DNA of 64,000 nucleotides from Endozoicomonas acroporae (GTDB taxonomy: Bacteria > Pseudomonadota > Gammaproteobacteria > Pseudomonadales > Endozoicomonadaceae): the NCBI RefSeq assembly GCF_002864045.1, contig NZ_PJPV01000024.1, positions 1 through 64,000 of the forward strand, written 5' to 3'. Position numbers and translations under genes: made by a program. A model generated the notes under the pieces. It was not told where the DNA came from. It worked only from the letters and a program-made list of their open reading frames with translations, and searched no databases. Shown in pieces: positions 26,876 to 35,107 of this stretch. How positions within the stretch are numbered: the first letter of the stretch is position 1; each line of letters opens with the position of its first letter.

Positions 26876-28027
26876 ATGATGAACTCAATTGCGCCCAATG
26901 AGACTGCCACCAAGGTAAATCCTACTGATGATGAGATTGAAATTGAGAATCAGGAAGAGCTTGAACTCAATGCTCGCCCTCATCAGATGGGTACCAATAC
27001 TGAGGTACGTATAGCGAAAGAACAATCCAGTGTGTTTGAGCTGTTGCGCAAGGAAAAAAATAATACATTGGTGTTGGCACCGGACTTTCAACGTATTGAT
27101 GTTTGGGACAAGAAGCATCAATCCGAGTTGATTGAGTCTGTTTTAATGGGCATTCCCATCCCACTGATCTATCTGTTCGAAGATGAAAACGGGATCAGAC
27201 AGATCATTGATGGCAAGCAGCGTATCACTGCGTTGAAACGATATCTTGAAGGACAGTTCTCACTCACATCATTGACCATGCTGCCTCAATTAAGTGGCAA
27301 AAAATTTGATGATATTCCACCCGTTTTACAGGCTAAACTGGAGGACTATCAGCTTCACTGTTACGTTATTCAACCGCCGACACCTGAGCTAGTGAAATTC
27401 AATATTTTCGAGCGTGTCAATCGTGGTGGCGTCAACCTGAACAAGCAGGAAATGCGTCATGCCCTGTACCAGGGAAAATCTACTGAACTTATCAGGTTGA
27501 TTGCAGAGAGTCCGGAGTTCCAAACCGCAACTGGTGGGGGAGTTAAATCCAACCGAATGCGTGATCGCTACCTTGTGTTGCGATTTGTTGGGTTCTACCT
27601 GAGAGAGAATAATCTGTTGTCGCCGCAGATTACTTACCATTCAAATATTGATGCATTTTTAGCCTTGGTGATGAGGTTTCTAAACACGAAAGCGCCTGAC
27701 ACCACCCTTGATACAGTAAAGCAAGCGTGTCTAAAGGGCCTCAAAAACGTGCATAGTATTCTGGGTAATGAAGCCTTCCGTTTTACCCCAAAATCAGGTG
27801 GAAACCGGCGTCCAATTAATATGGGCTTATTTGAAACATTAGTGTTTGCTTTTGAGCAACTGGATTTATCGACTATAAATCCAGAGGAAGCATTACATCT
27901 GGTTGAGCAGGCAAAATTGAAAATAGAGGATGAAGGTCTATTCTCCGGGTCTATTGACACTACTGACAATGTAAGAGCCCGGTTTGAGATTGCCAACTAT
28001 ATAGTCAAAGAGCTTAATTATGCTTAA
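26876..28027 (+). CDS. DUF262 (GmrS-like) protein, first gene of a three-gene unit
   Basis: A 383-residue DUF262 protein. The family core is clear: APDFQRIDVWDKKHQSELIES near residue 69, GIPIPLIYLFE, then the nucleotide-handling motif IDGKQRITALKRYL near residue 112 and FNIFERVNRGGVNLNKQE near residue 180. DUF262 is the NTP-dependent half of GmrSD, BrxU and SspE restriction factors. The usual C-terminal DUF1524 HNH nuclease is missing, so nuclease or effector activity would have to come from a partner. The gene overlaps the next by 8 bp. A terminator and a 200-bp gap separate it from brxL. Confidence 0.85.
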   Translation: MMNSIAPNETATKVNPTDDEIEIENQEELELNARPHQMGTNTEVRIAKEQSSVFELLRKEKNNTLVLAPDFQRIDVWDKKHQSELIESVLMGIPIPLIYLFEDENGIRQIIDGKQRITALKRYLEGQFSLTSLTMLPQLSGKKFDDIPPVLQAKLEDYQLHCYVIQPPTPELVKFNIFERVNRGGVNLNKQEMRHALYQGKSTELIRLIAESPEFQTATGGGVKSNRMRDRYLVLRFVGFYLRENNLLSPQITYHSNIDAFLALVMRFLNTKAPDTTLDTVKQACLKGLKNVHSILGNEAFRFTPKSGGNRRPINMGLFETLVFAFEQLDLSTINPEEALHLVEQAKLKIEDEGLFSGSIDTTDNVRARFEIANYIVKELNYA

Positions 28028-29066
28028 CAAATTAATCATTAAAAATTTAAAGTGCCTGGCAGATGAAGGCCTGCTGCTAAAGCCATTAACCATTCTGACT
28101 GGTGCTAACTCGTCAGGAAAATCTACTGTTATCCAGGCATTAATGCTGCTAATCGGGCATAGTCAGGAAGTGAATATTTTCAAAATGGAGGAGTTATTAC
28201 TCCACCTTGATAATTTCACTGCAATACGAAACAAGACAACCAATGCAAAAGAAATATATATTGAAGTAATTAGTACTGATGGGCAAAACCACCGACTTGA
28301 GCTAACTGATAATTCAGCAGAAACCGACTCATCGCTTCAGTATTACTTTGAAGCAAAAGAGAGTCAGCAAGAGTTACTCTATTTGAATGCTAATCGTGTT
28401 GGTGCGGAGGACCTTACTGCAGTGTCTCAGCAACGCAAGGTTGGTGAGTATGCTCAGTACTTATTTTCTCATTTTGAAAGAATTAAGGGAAAGTCACTTC
28501 CTGATTATCTAGTCAAATATGAAGGTTCGAATACACTGGGCTATCAGTTGAGTCAATGGTTAACCGAAATCACCGGTTCAGAAATGGAACTAAAAACGGA
28601 GCTGGTTGGTGATCGTGTAAAGGTTTTTTATAGTGCTAACGATATTGGCAGTGAGATATCTCCGTTTAACCTGGGAGCAGGTGTCAGCTATATTGCCAAA
28701 GTTCTGATTATCTGTTTAATGGCAAAACAAGGGGACCTGGTGCTTATCGAAAACCCGGAGATACACCTGCATCCTAAGTCACAAGCACTGATTGGTGCTT
28801 TTCTATCATTTATTGCAAGTAAGGGTATTCAGTTAATTGTAGAAACTCATAGTGAGCACTTGATTAATCGTATACGACTCGAGGCTAGTAACGAAAATAT
28901 TTCCAGCGATGACGTGGTGGTTCATTATAAACCTTCTTCTGAAACCCATTTTCAGACTTTACTACTTGATGCTTTTGGTCACTTTTGTGATCAGGACGAA
29001 GTTCGACAGAGCTTCCCTACCGGCTTCTTCGATGCAAGCGTTGATACGCTTTTGAGCTTAAGGTAG
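28020..29066 (+). CDS. AAA ATPase with DUF3696-type C-terminus
   Basis: A 348-residue SMC/OLD-like ATPase. Walker A GANSSGKST is near residue 28, Walker B LVLIENPEIHLHP near residue 240, and the H-loop region VETHSEHLINRIR near residue 275. The end (FPTGFFDASVDTLLSL) is the DUF3696 signature. Such ATPases often act as sensors in two- or three-gene defence systems. The gene overlaps the DUF262 gene by 8 bp and is followed after 7 bp by the third gene, so the three are one transcription unit. The DNA is more AT-rich than the BREX genes. Confidence 0.85.
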   Translation: MLNKLIIKNLKCLADEGLLLKPLTILTGANSSGKSTVIQALMLLIGHSQEVNIFKMEELLLHLDNFTAIRNKTTNAKEIYIEVISTDGQNHRLELTDNSAETDSSLQYYFEAKESQQELLYLNANRVGAEDLTAVSQQRKVGEYAQYLFSHFERIKGKSLPDYLVKYEGSNTLGYQLSQWLTEITGSEMELKTELVGDRVKVFYSANDIGSEISPFNLGAGVSYIAKVLIICLMAKQGDLVLIENPEIHLHPKSQALIGAFLSFIASKGIQLIVETHSEHLINRIRLEASNENISSDDVVVHYKPSSETHFQTLLLDAFGHFCDQDEVRQSFPTGFFDASVDTLLSLR

Positions 29067-29073
29067 TCGGTGT

Positions 29074-29850
29074 ATGACGGAAACAAAGTACAAAATAGTG
29101 CTCTCTGACAAGCTGTATAGCATCTATCAAAAAGCTACAACTCAACATCCTTTGAGTTCTAAAGAGAGGAAAGCTTATGAGCTATTGCTTGAAAATATTG
29201 AACATAAAATTCTGACCAATGCTGCTCAACTCAAGCGCTGCAAAGATTCTCACGGATTACCAAAAGAAGTATTTGACGACTTGTATCCGGCGCTGCTTGC
29301 TCAAGAGTCTCATAAAGACTTAACTCTCAGAGAGCTTTCTGAAAAAACACTTTTCAAGCTTATTCTTACTCAGTCGGAAGATGAAGATCAGCCTCCTTTT
29401 CTGAATATTAAAAAGAAAAATATTAACCGAAATTATACTATCACTCATTTGCATGATGAAAATCGACAACTTTTGCAAGACTACCTTTCTAGTGTATTTC
29501 AAGATGCTGATACGATATTAATTTATGATAAGTATTTTTCCAATCATACTGAGAACGAGCAATTATTTAACTTATTGCCCAATAAAGAGATTGAAATTCA
29601 ATACATAGAAAACGCGCCAGCCAGTGGAGATAGAAATAGCGAATTTATAGGGAGCTGTTGTAGAAAAAACAAGTTATGGAGTCTTCAACAATGCGATACA
29701 ACCACTCCTGGATTCAATAGATTTGCCCGTTCCCATGATCGCTATCTGCTCATAAATAACATCCTGGAAATCACACTGACGAGTGGTTTTTATTATATAT
29801 GGAATTCCAGCAAAGAAATTACCTGTGTAATCAGGGCAATTAATACATAA
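29074..29850 (+). CDS. Unrecognised protein, possible PLD-like/MIT_C-type effector
   Basis: A 258-residue protein and the third gene of the unit. The first ~120 residues are helical and charged. The second half looks like a small alpha/beta domain: ADTILIYDKYFSN near residue 145, then SHDRYLLINN near residue 220 followed by ITLTSGFYYIW. The IYDKYF and HDRYLL..TSGF segments recall PLD-like or MIT_C-type domains, but the canonical HxKxxxxD motif is absent, so activity is uncertain. If the unit is a defence system this is the most likely effector (inference). A stem-loop follows the stop codon. Confidence 0.55.
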   Translation: MTETKYKIVLSDKLYSIYQKATTQHPLSSKERKAYELLLENIEHKILTNAAQLKRCKDSHGLPKEVFDDLYPALLAQESHKDLTLRELSEKTLFKLILTQSEDEDQPPFLNIKKKNINRNYTITHLHDENRQLLQDYLSSVFQDADTILIYDKYFSNHTENEQLFNLLPNKEIEIQYIENAPASGDRNSEFIGSCCRKNKLWSLQQCDTTTPGFNRFARSHDRYLLINNILEITLTSGFYYIWNSSKEITCVIRAINT

Positions 29851-29871
29851 CCCCTTCTAAACCTGAGCTTT

Positions 29872-29905
29872 GTATTGCCCCAGCTCCGGAGCAATACCTT
29901 TTATT
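29872..29905 (+). terminator. Probable terminator after the three-gene unit
   Basis: GTATTGC (29872-29878) pairs with GCAATAC (29891-29897), with further CC/GG pairing inside, followed by CTTTTATTT. It also lies just past the end of the convergent RDD gene and may serve both. Confidence 0.5.
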
Positions 29906-29908
29906 TCT

Positions 29909-30340
29909 TCACCTAAATTGAACCGGCTCTTTTGATGTATCACAAATAACAACGGTTCCTGCGAGCTTGTCGTGCCAACCCTGTTTTCGCTTGTCTATGC
30001 CGATCCAGATAAAGCCAAGCCCTAAAGGCAGCATGGCAATAATGTAGGCAAAGTATCTGCCTATTGCCTGACCTGTGCTCATTTTTTTACCGGTTGTGGC
30101 ATCAACCACTCGTAATCTGGTCGCCATTTTTCCGGGGGCTCCCATATAACGTAACCAGAACCAAATGGTTGCTGCGAATGGGACGACATATCCTGGCAAT
30201 ATATCCCAAAACCCATATATCAATTTATCGTCAACCCAGTACTCTTCACCATAAATAAAGGACAGCGGGATATATAAATATTCTGCCAGTGTATGTATAA
30301 AAGAGCCAGGCTGCCCCAAGGTTAATCGCAAACCCACCAC
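29909..30340 (-). CDS. RDD family membrane protein, N-terminus probably truncated
   Basis: A 143-residue inner-membrane protein. The second half is a clear RDD domain: GAPGKMATRLRVVDATTGKKMSTGQAIGRYFAYI, a hydrophobic helix (IAMLPLGLGFIWIGI) and KRKQGWHDKLAGTVVI. RDD proteins are small membrane proteins, some linked to ion transport; the role here is unknown. Family members usually open with an AGFWxRxxAxxID helix. Here only VGLRLTL remains and the following hydrophobic stretch is weak, so the 5' part may be frameshifted or lost. The start is GTG. Confidence 0.75.
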   Translation of the reverse strand: MVGLRLTLGQPGSFIHTLAEYLYIPLSFIYGEEYWVDDKLIYGFWDILPGYVVPFAATIWFWLRYMGAPGKMATRLRVVDATTGKKMSTGQAIGRYFAYIIAMLPLGLGFIWIGIDKRKQGWHDKLAGTVVICDTSKEPVQFR

Positions 30341-30404
30341 CTTTTGTTCCCTACTTTCCCTGCTTTACGTACAATACCCCACGGGATTGATGGGGAGTAA
30401 ATCT

Positions 30405-33400
30405 GTGATCAGTAGGCTGGATCAGAAAACAACAAACACTTTATATAGCCACTTTGCCCGTGAGCTGGCCTCTGCTGGCTTCAGCGGGGATATTGAGCTG
30501 GGCTATGCCGACCGGACCGTTCTGGCAACAGACAATTCAATCTACCAGGTACTGCCAGAGGGAGTGCTCTACCCTCGCTCAACGGCAGACATCAGCAAGA
30601 TTCTCACCCTGACCAACAAGTCGGCATACCATCAGATCGTCGTGTCTCCCCGTGGTGGCGGTACCGGCACCAATGGTCAGTCGCTGACGTCTGGTTTTAT
30701 GGTGGACACCAGTCGTTATATGCACCAGGTGCTGGAGATCAACACCAAAGAACGCTGGGCCAGGGTTCAATCCGGCGTGGTCAAAGACTACCTGAACGAG
30801 CTGGCGGCGAAAGAAGGCCTGTTCTTTGCCCCGGAACTCTCCACCAGCAACCGGGCAACCGTGGGCGGCATGGTGAACACCGATGCCAGCGGTCAGGGTT
30901 CTGTGGTGTATGGCAAAACCCGACACCATGTACTTGAACTGACCTCAGTGCTTGCCGATGGCACGGTATGGAACTCCTCACCAGTGGATAACGATCAACT
31001 TGAGCAACTGTGTCAACGAGAGGATCGCATTGGCGAGATTTATAACACCCTGAAAAAGACCCACCGCGAACATCAACAACAGGTGTCTGACGTATTCCCC
31101 AACCTGAATCGAAACCTGACCGGCTATGACCTGGCCAATATTGTCAATAAAGATAACCAGCATGATCTGAATGCCATTCTCTGCGGTTCCGAAGGAACCC
31201 TGGCCATCATCAGTGAAATCAAAGTTAACCTGCTGCCTATTCCCAAACACTCTGCCCTGGTGCTGGTTTTCTACAGAAGTTTCCAGGACTCGCTGCAGGA
31301 TGCCCAGACACTGATGTCTGCCGTGCCAGATTCCATTGAAACCATCGACTCCCGTGTGCTTGGGCTGGCAAAGGCTGACAGTGTCTGGGAAAGCGTCAAA
31401 GGCTTCTTTCCCGGGCAGAGTGATGATATTGACGGCATCAACTTTGTCGAGTTTACCGGCGACAATGAAGCGGAGATTCAGCAGGGTATCGCTCGCCTGA
31501 AAGCCGTACTGGAACAACCGGTCAGTATCTGGCGTGCCGGTCACAGCGTAGTGAACGGCACCGGCAATGTTAAAAAAATCTGGAACATGCGCAAGCAGGC
31601 TGTCGGGCTGCTGGGCAATATGAAAGGCGACGCACGACCTATACCCTTTGTGGAAGATGTGGCGGTTCCTCCGGAAAATCTCGCTGACTTTATTCACGCA
31701 TTTCGGGCACTACTGGACAGTCACCACCTTTCCTATGGCATGTTCGGGCATGTGGATGCCGGTGTTCTCCATGTCCGCCCGGCCATCGATATGAAAGACC
31801 CGGAACAGGAGAAACTGGTCCGGTTAATCAGTGATGACGTGGCCGCCCTGGCCAGAAGTTATGGTGGTGTGCTCTGGGGCGAACACGGTAAAGGGATCCG
31901 TTCGGAATACGCACCGGACTTCTTTGCCGAACTCTACCCGGTGCTGCAGGAAATTAAAGGCGTATTTGATCCCTACAACCAGTTAAACCCCGGCAAGATT
32001 GCCACCCCCGCCAGCGAACCGGTTCAGCTGCTGAAGATTGATGAAGTGCCCACCCGTGGCCAGCAGGACCGGGAAATTGAGCGCAATGCCTTTGCCGCGT
32101 TTACCAGCAGTTTGTACTGCAACGGCAACGGTGCCTGCTTTAATTACAACCCCAACAGCGCCATGTGCCCCACCTGGAAAGCCACCTATGACCGGACGCA
32201 ATCCCCGAAAGGCCGCTCTGGCCTGGTGCGGGAGTGGCTGCGGTTACAAACCGCCGCTGGTGCTGATATTGCTGGCGAAAGCCATAAGCTCCGTCAGGCG
32301 GGCCCACTCTACAACGGTGGTCAGAAACTGATAAACCTGGTGAACAAATGGCGGGGTGAAGAGGACTTCAGTCATCAGGTGTATGGCGCTCTGGATAACT
32401 GCATGAGCTGTAAGTCCTGTGCCGGACAGTGCCCGATTCAGGTCAATGTGCCCGATCTGCGTTCCCGTTACTTTGAGCTTTACCACGGCCGTTACCCGAG
32501 ACCGGTCAAACACCATGTGGCCGGTTTACTGGAGCCAATGCTGCCGGTACTCGCCAGGATCAAACCGGCTTACAATCTGGTTATGGGCTGGTCAGTGGCC
32601 AATACCCTTGCCAGCAAAACCATTGGTCTGCAGGATATTCCGGTGATTACCAGTTCATCGCCGGTTAACGACTGCTGTCGTGCTGGTGCGGCCATTGCCA
32701 ACCGCACGTTGCTGGATGCCATCCCCGATAGTGAACGGGATAAAACCGTCATTATTATTCAGGATGCCTTTACCAGCTTTTTTGAAACACCGCTGCTGAC
32801 CGACCTGGTTGAGCTGCTGATTCGTCTTGGCTACCGCCCATTGATTGCCCCTTACCGCCCCAATGGCAAAGTACTCCATGTCTATGGTTTCCTGGGTCGG
32901 TTTGAAAAAATCGCCAGAACCAATGGTGAGGAGCTGAAAGTACTGGCCGACAGTGGCATCAGCCTGGTGGGCATTGATGCGGCGGTTACCCTGACCTATC
33001 GGGATGAGTACCGGGAAGTGATGGGCGACAGATCCCCGGAAGTACTGCTCCTGTCCGAATGGTTCGCCAAACAGTCAGAAACAATACGTCAGTTGCAATT
33101 AAGCCTTGCCTCCGCTGAGGCAGAAGACTTTGTGCTACTGGGCCACTGCACAGAAATCTCCAATGTCCCCGCAGCTCCTGCTCAATGGCAACAGTTATTC
33201 AGTGACCTGGGCCTTAAACTCACCTATAAAGCCACCGGCTGTTGTGGGATGGCAGGCATCTACGGCCATGAGACCCGTAATCAGGAAACCTCAAGAAAGC
33301 TCTACGACATGAGCTGGAAGGAGGTTGTGCAGAACCCTGAACACAATGGCAGGCTGGTGGCCACCGGTTATTCCTGTCGCAGCCAGGTGAAACGTTATGG

Positions 33401-33467
33401 TGATGGCAAGATTCCACACCCGGTTCAGGCACTGCTGCAAGTGATGAAACAACAGGCTTTGAATTAG
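30405..33467 (+). CDS. ydiJ: YdiJ-type FAD/4Fe-4S 2-hydroxyacid dehydrogenase
   Basis: A ~1020-residue flavoprotein fused to an iron-sulfur module. It matches E. coli YdiJ from its first residues (GYADR..LATDNSIYQ.LP..V.YPRSTADI). The FAD-binding PCMH domain shows PRGGGTGTNGQSL and APELSTSNRATVGGM. The C-terminal half has two ferredoxin-type cysteine clusters (CNGNGACFNYNPNSAMCP and CMSCKSCAGQCP) and a CCG-type domain (ATGCCGMAG). YdiJ oxidises D-2-hydroxyglutarate or related acids and feeds electrons to the chain. GTG at 30405 is chosen because GGGGAG lies seven bases upstream and the length aligns with YdiJ; ATG 30390 and TTG 30387 are alternatives. Confidence 0.92.
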   Translation: MISRLDQKTTNTLYSHFARELASAGFSGDIELGYADRTVLATDNSIYQVLPEGVLYPRSTADISKILTLTNKSAYHQIVVSPRGGGTGTNGQSLTSGFMVDTSRYMHQVLEINTKERWARVQSGVVKDYLNELAAKEGLFFAPELSTSNRATVGGMVNTDASGQGSVVYGKTRHHVLELTSVLADGTVWNSSPVDNDQLEQLCQREDRIGEIYNTLKKTHREHQQQVSDVFPNLNRNLTGYDLANIVNKDNQHDLNAILCGSEGTLAIISEIKVNLLPIPKHSALVLVFYRSFQDSLQDAQTLMSAVPDSIETIDSRVLGLAKADSVWESVKGFFPGQSDDIDGINFVEFTGDNEAEIQQGIARLKAVLEQPVSIWRAGHSVVNGTGNVKKIWNMRKQAVGLLGNMKGDARPIPFVEDVAVPPENLADFIHAFRALLDSHHLSYGMFGHVDAGVLHVRPAIDMKDPEQEKLVRLISDDVAALARSYGGVLWGEHGKGIRSEYAPDFFAELYPVLQEIKGVFDPYNQLNPGKIATPASEPVQLLKIDEVPTRGQQDREIERNAFAAFTSSLYCNGNGACFNYNPNSAMCPTWKATYDRTQSPKGRSGLVREWLRLQTAAGADIAGESHKLRQAGPLYNGGQKLINLVNKWRGEEDFSHQVYGALDNCMSCKSCAGQCPIQVNVPDLRSRYFELYHGRYPRPVKHHVAGLLEPMLPVLARIKPAYNLVMGWSVANTLASKTIGLQDIPVITSSSPVNDCCRAGAAIANRTLLDAIPDSERDKTVIIIQDAFTSFFETPLLTDLVELLIRLGYRPLIAPYRPNGKVLHVYGFLGRFEKIARTNGEELKVLADSGISLVGIDAAVTLTYRDEYREVMGDRSPEVLLLSEWFAKQSETIRQLQLSLASAEAEDFVLLGHCTEISNVPAAPAQWQQLFSDLGLKLTYKATGCCGMAGIYGHETRNQETSRKLYDMSWKEVVQNPEHNGRLVATGYSCRSQVKRYGDGKIPHPVQALLQVMKQQALN

Positions 33468-33477
33468 CCAGTTTTTT

Positions 33478-33580
33478 GAACCACAAAGACACGAAGACAC
33501 AAAGGAAGCCTTTTTTGTTTGCCGAGCGTAGCTCAGGCAAGTCCATAAAAAACTTTGTGTCTTTGTGCCTTTGTGGTTCC
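33478..33580. repeat. Palindromic intergenic repeat (GAACCACAAAG family)
   Basis: The left arm GAACCACAAAG (33478-33488) and right arm CTTTGTGGTTC (33570-33580) bound a ~103-bp palindrome whose ~27-bp arms match with about two differences. The loop contains GCCGAGCGTAGCTCAGGC, itself a hairpin. The same family is duplicated at 43319-43501. It could act as a terminator after ydiJ. Confidence 0.8.
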
Positions 33581-33622
33581 AGTGCTTGTGCGACAGCCCT
33601 CTTATATTGCGGTGAAACAATC

Positions 33623-34237
33623 TTATCGATATAGCTGATGGGTTGCCGCCGTCACATCATACGCTGCTGAGACTTCCTTCAGAAATTCATCAGCCACCAC
33701 CGCCAGCGCACGGTAAAAGCCACTCTCATCCGCCTCTGCCAGCAATTCCAGATAACGGCCAGACCATGGCAGCAGATGGGTGCCAAGCAATTCCACCAGC
33801 GCATCGTCATTCTCCGTTTCCATAAAGTAAGCCATGGCCAGAATCATCAGGCCAAACTGATCTTCCGGCTCATTCAAATCGGTATCCAGTTCCACCTGGT
33901 TTGCTCGCAGAAACTGCCGGTAGGCCTGCGCCGTTTCACCCAGCAGCAAATTCTCCCGGTCCAGATAAACCGATCCCCAGGGCGGCGCTGGCATGGAGCC
34001 CTGCCCCTCAAACAACAGGGAAAATTGATAAGTCAATTCCGCTATATCCACAGAACACAGCTGTGCAGCAGCTTCTTCAATAACAGAAGGATTCTGCCAG
34101 TCCAGCAGAGCAGGCAGCTCAGCCAGTTCAGCAATAACGCTACCGGCTTCTTCGGAGGTTGGAGAGTAATAAAACAGGGTTCCCAGCATTCTGGGAAGAA
34201 CGGCAATAGCAGACAACTCGGCACTTCCTGAAATCAA
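33623..34237 (-). CDS. TorD/DmsD-family redox-enzyme chaperone
   Basis: A 204-residue helical protein. The loop MPAPPWGSVYLDRENLLLGETAQAYRQFL is the TorD/DmsD signature (PPWGSVYLD.E). These chaperones bind Tat signal peptides and help mature molybdoenzymes of the DMSO/TMAO reductase kind. No such reductase is encoded in the window, so its client lies elsewhere. The methyltransferase gene upstream on the same strand is 73 bp away, so they may be cotranscribed. It converges with ydiJ, with a palindromic repeat in between. Confidence 0.85.
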   Translation of the reverse strand: MISGSAELSAIAVLPRMLGTLFYYSPTSEEAGSVIAELAELPALLDWQNPSVIEEAAAQLCSVDIAELTYQFSLLFEGQGSMPAPPWGSVYLDRENLLLGETAQAYRQFLRANQVELDTDLNEPEDQFGLMILAMAYFMETENDDALVELLGTHLLPWSGRYLELLAEADESGFYRALAVVADEFLKEVSAAYDVTAATHQLYR

Positions 34238-34310
34238 ACGTACGCAGACGACTAACTATAGTAGCGGGCGATTTTCTTGAGTATATGGACTAATACCGAA
34301 AACCTTTCCC

Positions 34311-35060
34311 TCACTTCCTGAACGCCTCAATTGCCACAATAAACGGATCGGCCTGATACGCTGCCCAGTAGTCGCCTCCCCTGGCCTGAAGCCCTTCTTC
34401 CGATACGGCTGGATAAAGCACATTCACGTTGGTCAAACCAGCCTCTTGCAAGCACTGAACAATGGTATCGGTAGACCAGCAGTAATCGGTAAAATGAACC
34501 GCAGTTTCCCCGACTTGAATGGCCAGCTCAAACGGATCACCGTCCTGCAGGTTTGCCACAGCGTCCACTTTTTTTCCATAGCAGTCATCCGGTGTCTGAG
34601 GATTACCCTGCACCCGGGCATGACGCTCAGAATCCAGCGCCAGCAGATAACTACAGCCGCCCGGTGACGTATGATGCCAGAGGGTTTCGGCCAGCTCTTT
34701 CAGATGGTTCAGGCTGCCCAGGCGACAGGTCAGCCAGAAGGCCAGCACCGCAGAAAATGAACGCTCCAGTCGCAATGTCGTTGGATCCGCCTGCTTGTAC
34801 TCAATACCCGGTTCAGCAGACTCGCTCAACTGTATAGCCCGATCCAGCATGGCCGGGCACTGATCCACACCCACCACATACTCAGCCCCGGCTGCCAGGG
34901 CAAGGCGGGAAAAGAAACCTTCGCTGCAACGCAGGTCCAGAACAGAATTTACCGGGTGTGTCACAAACAGACGTTTTACATAAGGGGTGTAAACATATTT
35001 GCCAACGGGGGACTCAGCCACTGCAATGGCATAATCATCCGGCGTGAAAAAATGACTCAT
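34311..35060 (-). CDS. Class I SAM-dependent methyltransferase
   Basis: A 249-residue protein with a class I methyltransferase fold. Motif I is degenerate (VLDLRCSEGFFSRLAL, where DxGCGxG would be usual), followed by the acidic strand end YVVGVDQCPAMLDRA and YKQADPTTLRL. The substrate is unknown. The missing glycines in motif I make weak SAM binding possible, yet the following strands are well kept. It lies 47 bp downstream of glgB on the same strand and may be read from the glycogen operon. Its start ATG (MSHFFTPDDYAIAV) has a modest ribosome site (AAGGATGCGCG). Confidence 0.75.
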   Translation of the reverse strand: MSHFFTPDDYAIAVAESPVGKYVYTPYVKRLFVTHPVNSVLDLRCSEGFFSRLALAAGAEYVVGVDQCPAMLDRAIQLSESAEPGIEYKQADPTTLRLERSFSAVLAFWLTCRLGSLNHLKELAETLWHHTSPGGCSYLLALDSERHARVQGNPQTPDDCYGKKVDAVANLQDGDPFELAIQVGETAVHFTDYCWSTDTIVQCLQEAGLTNVNVLYPAVSEEGLQARGGDYWAAYQADPFIVAIEAFRK

Positions 35061-35107
35061 ATTCGCGCATCCTTAATGAGCTGTTTGCTCAAATCCAGAG
35101 AAATGGA

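Noticed and set aside
30978-31697. 239-codon minus-strand frame inside ydiJ
   Set aside because: It is antisense to a clear FAD-domain coding region with no independent ribosome site or family match.
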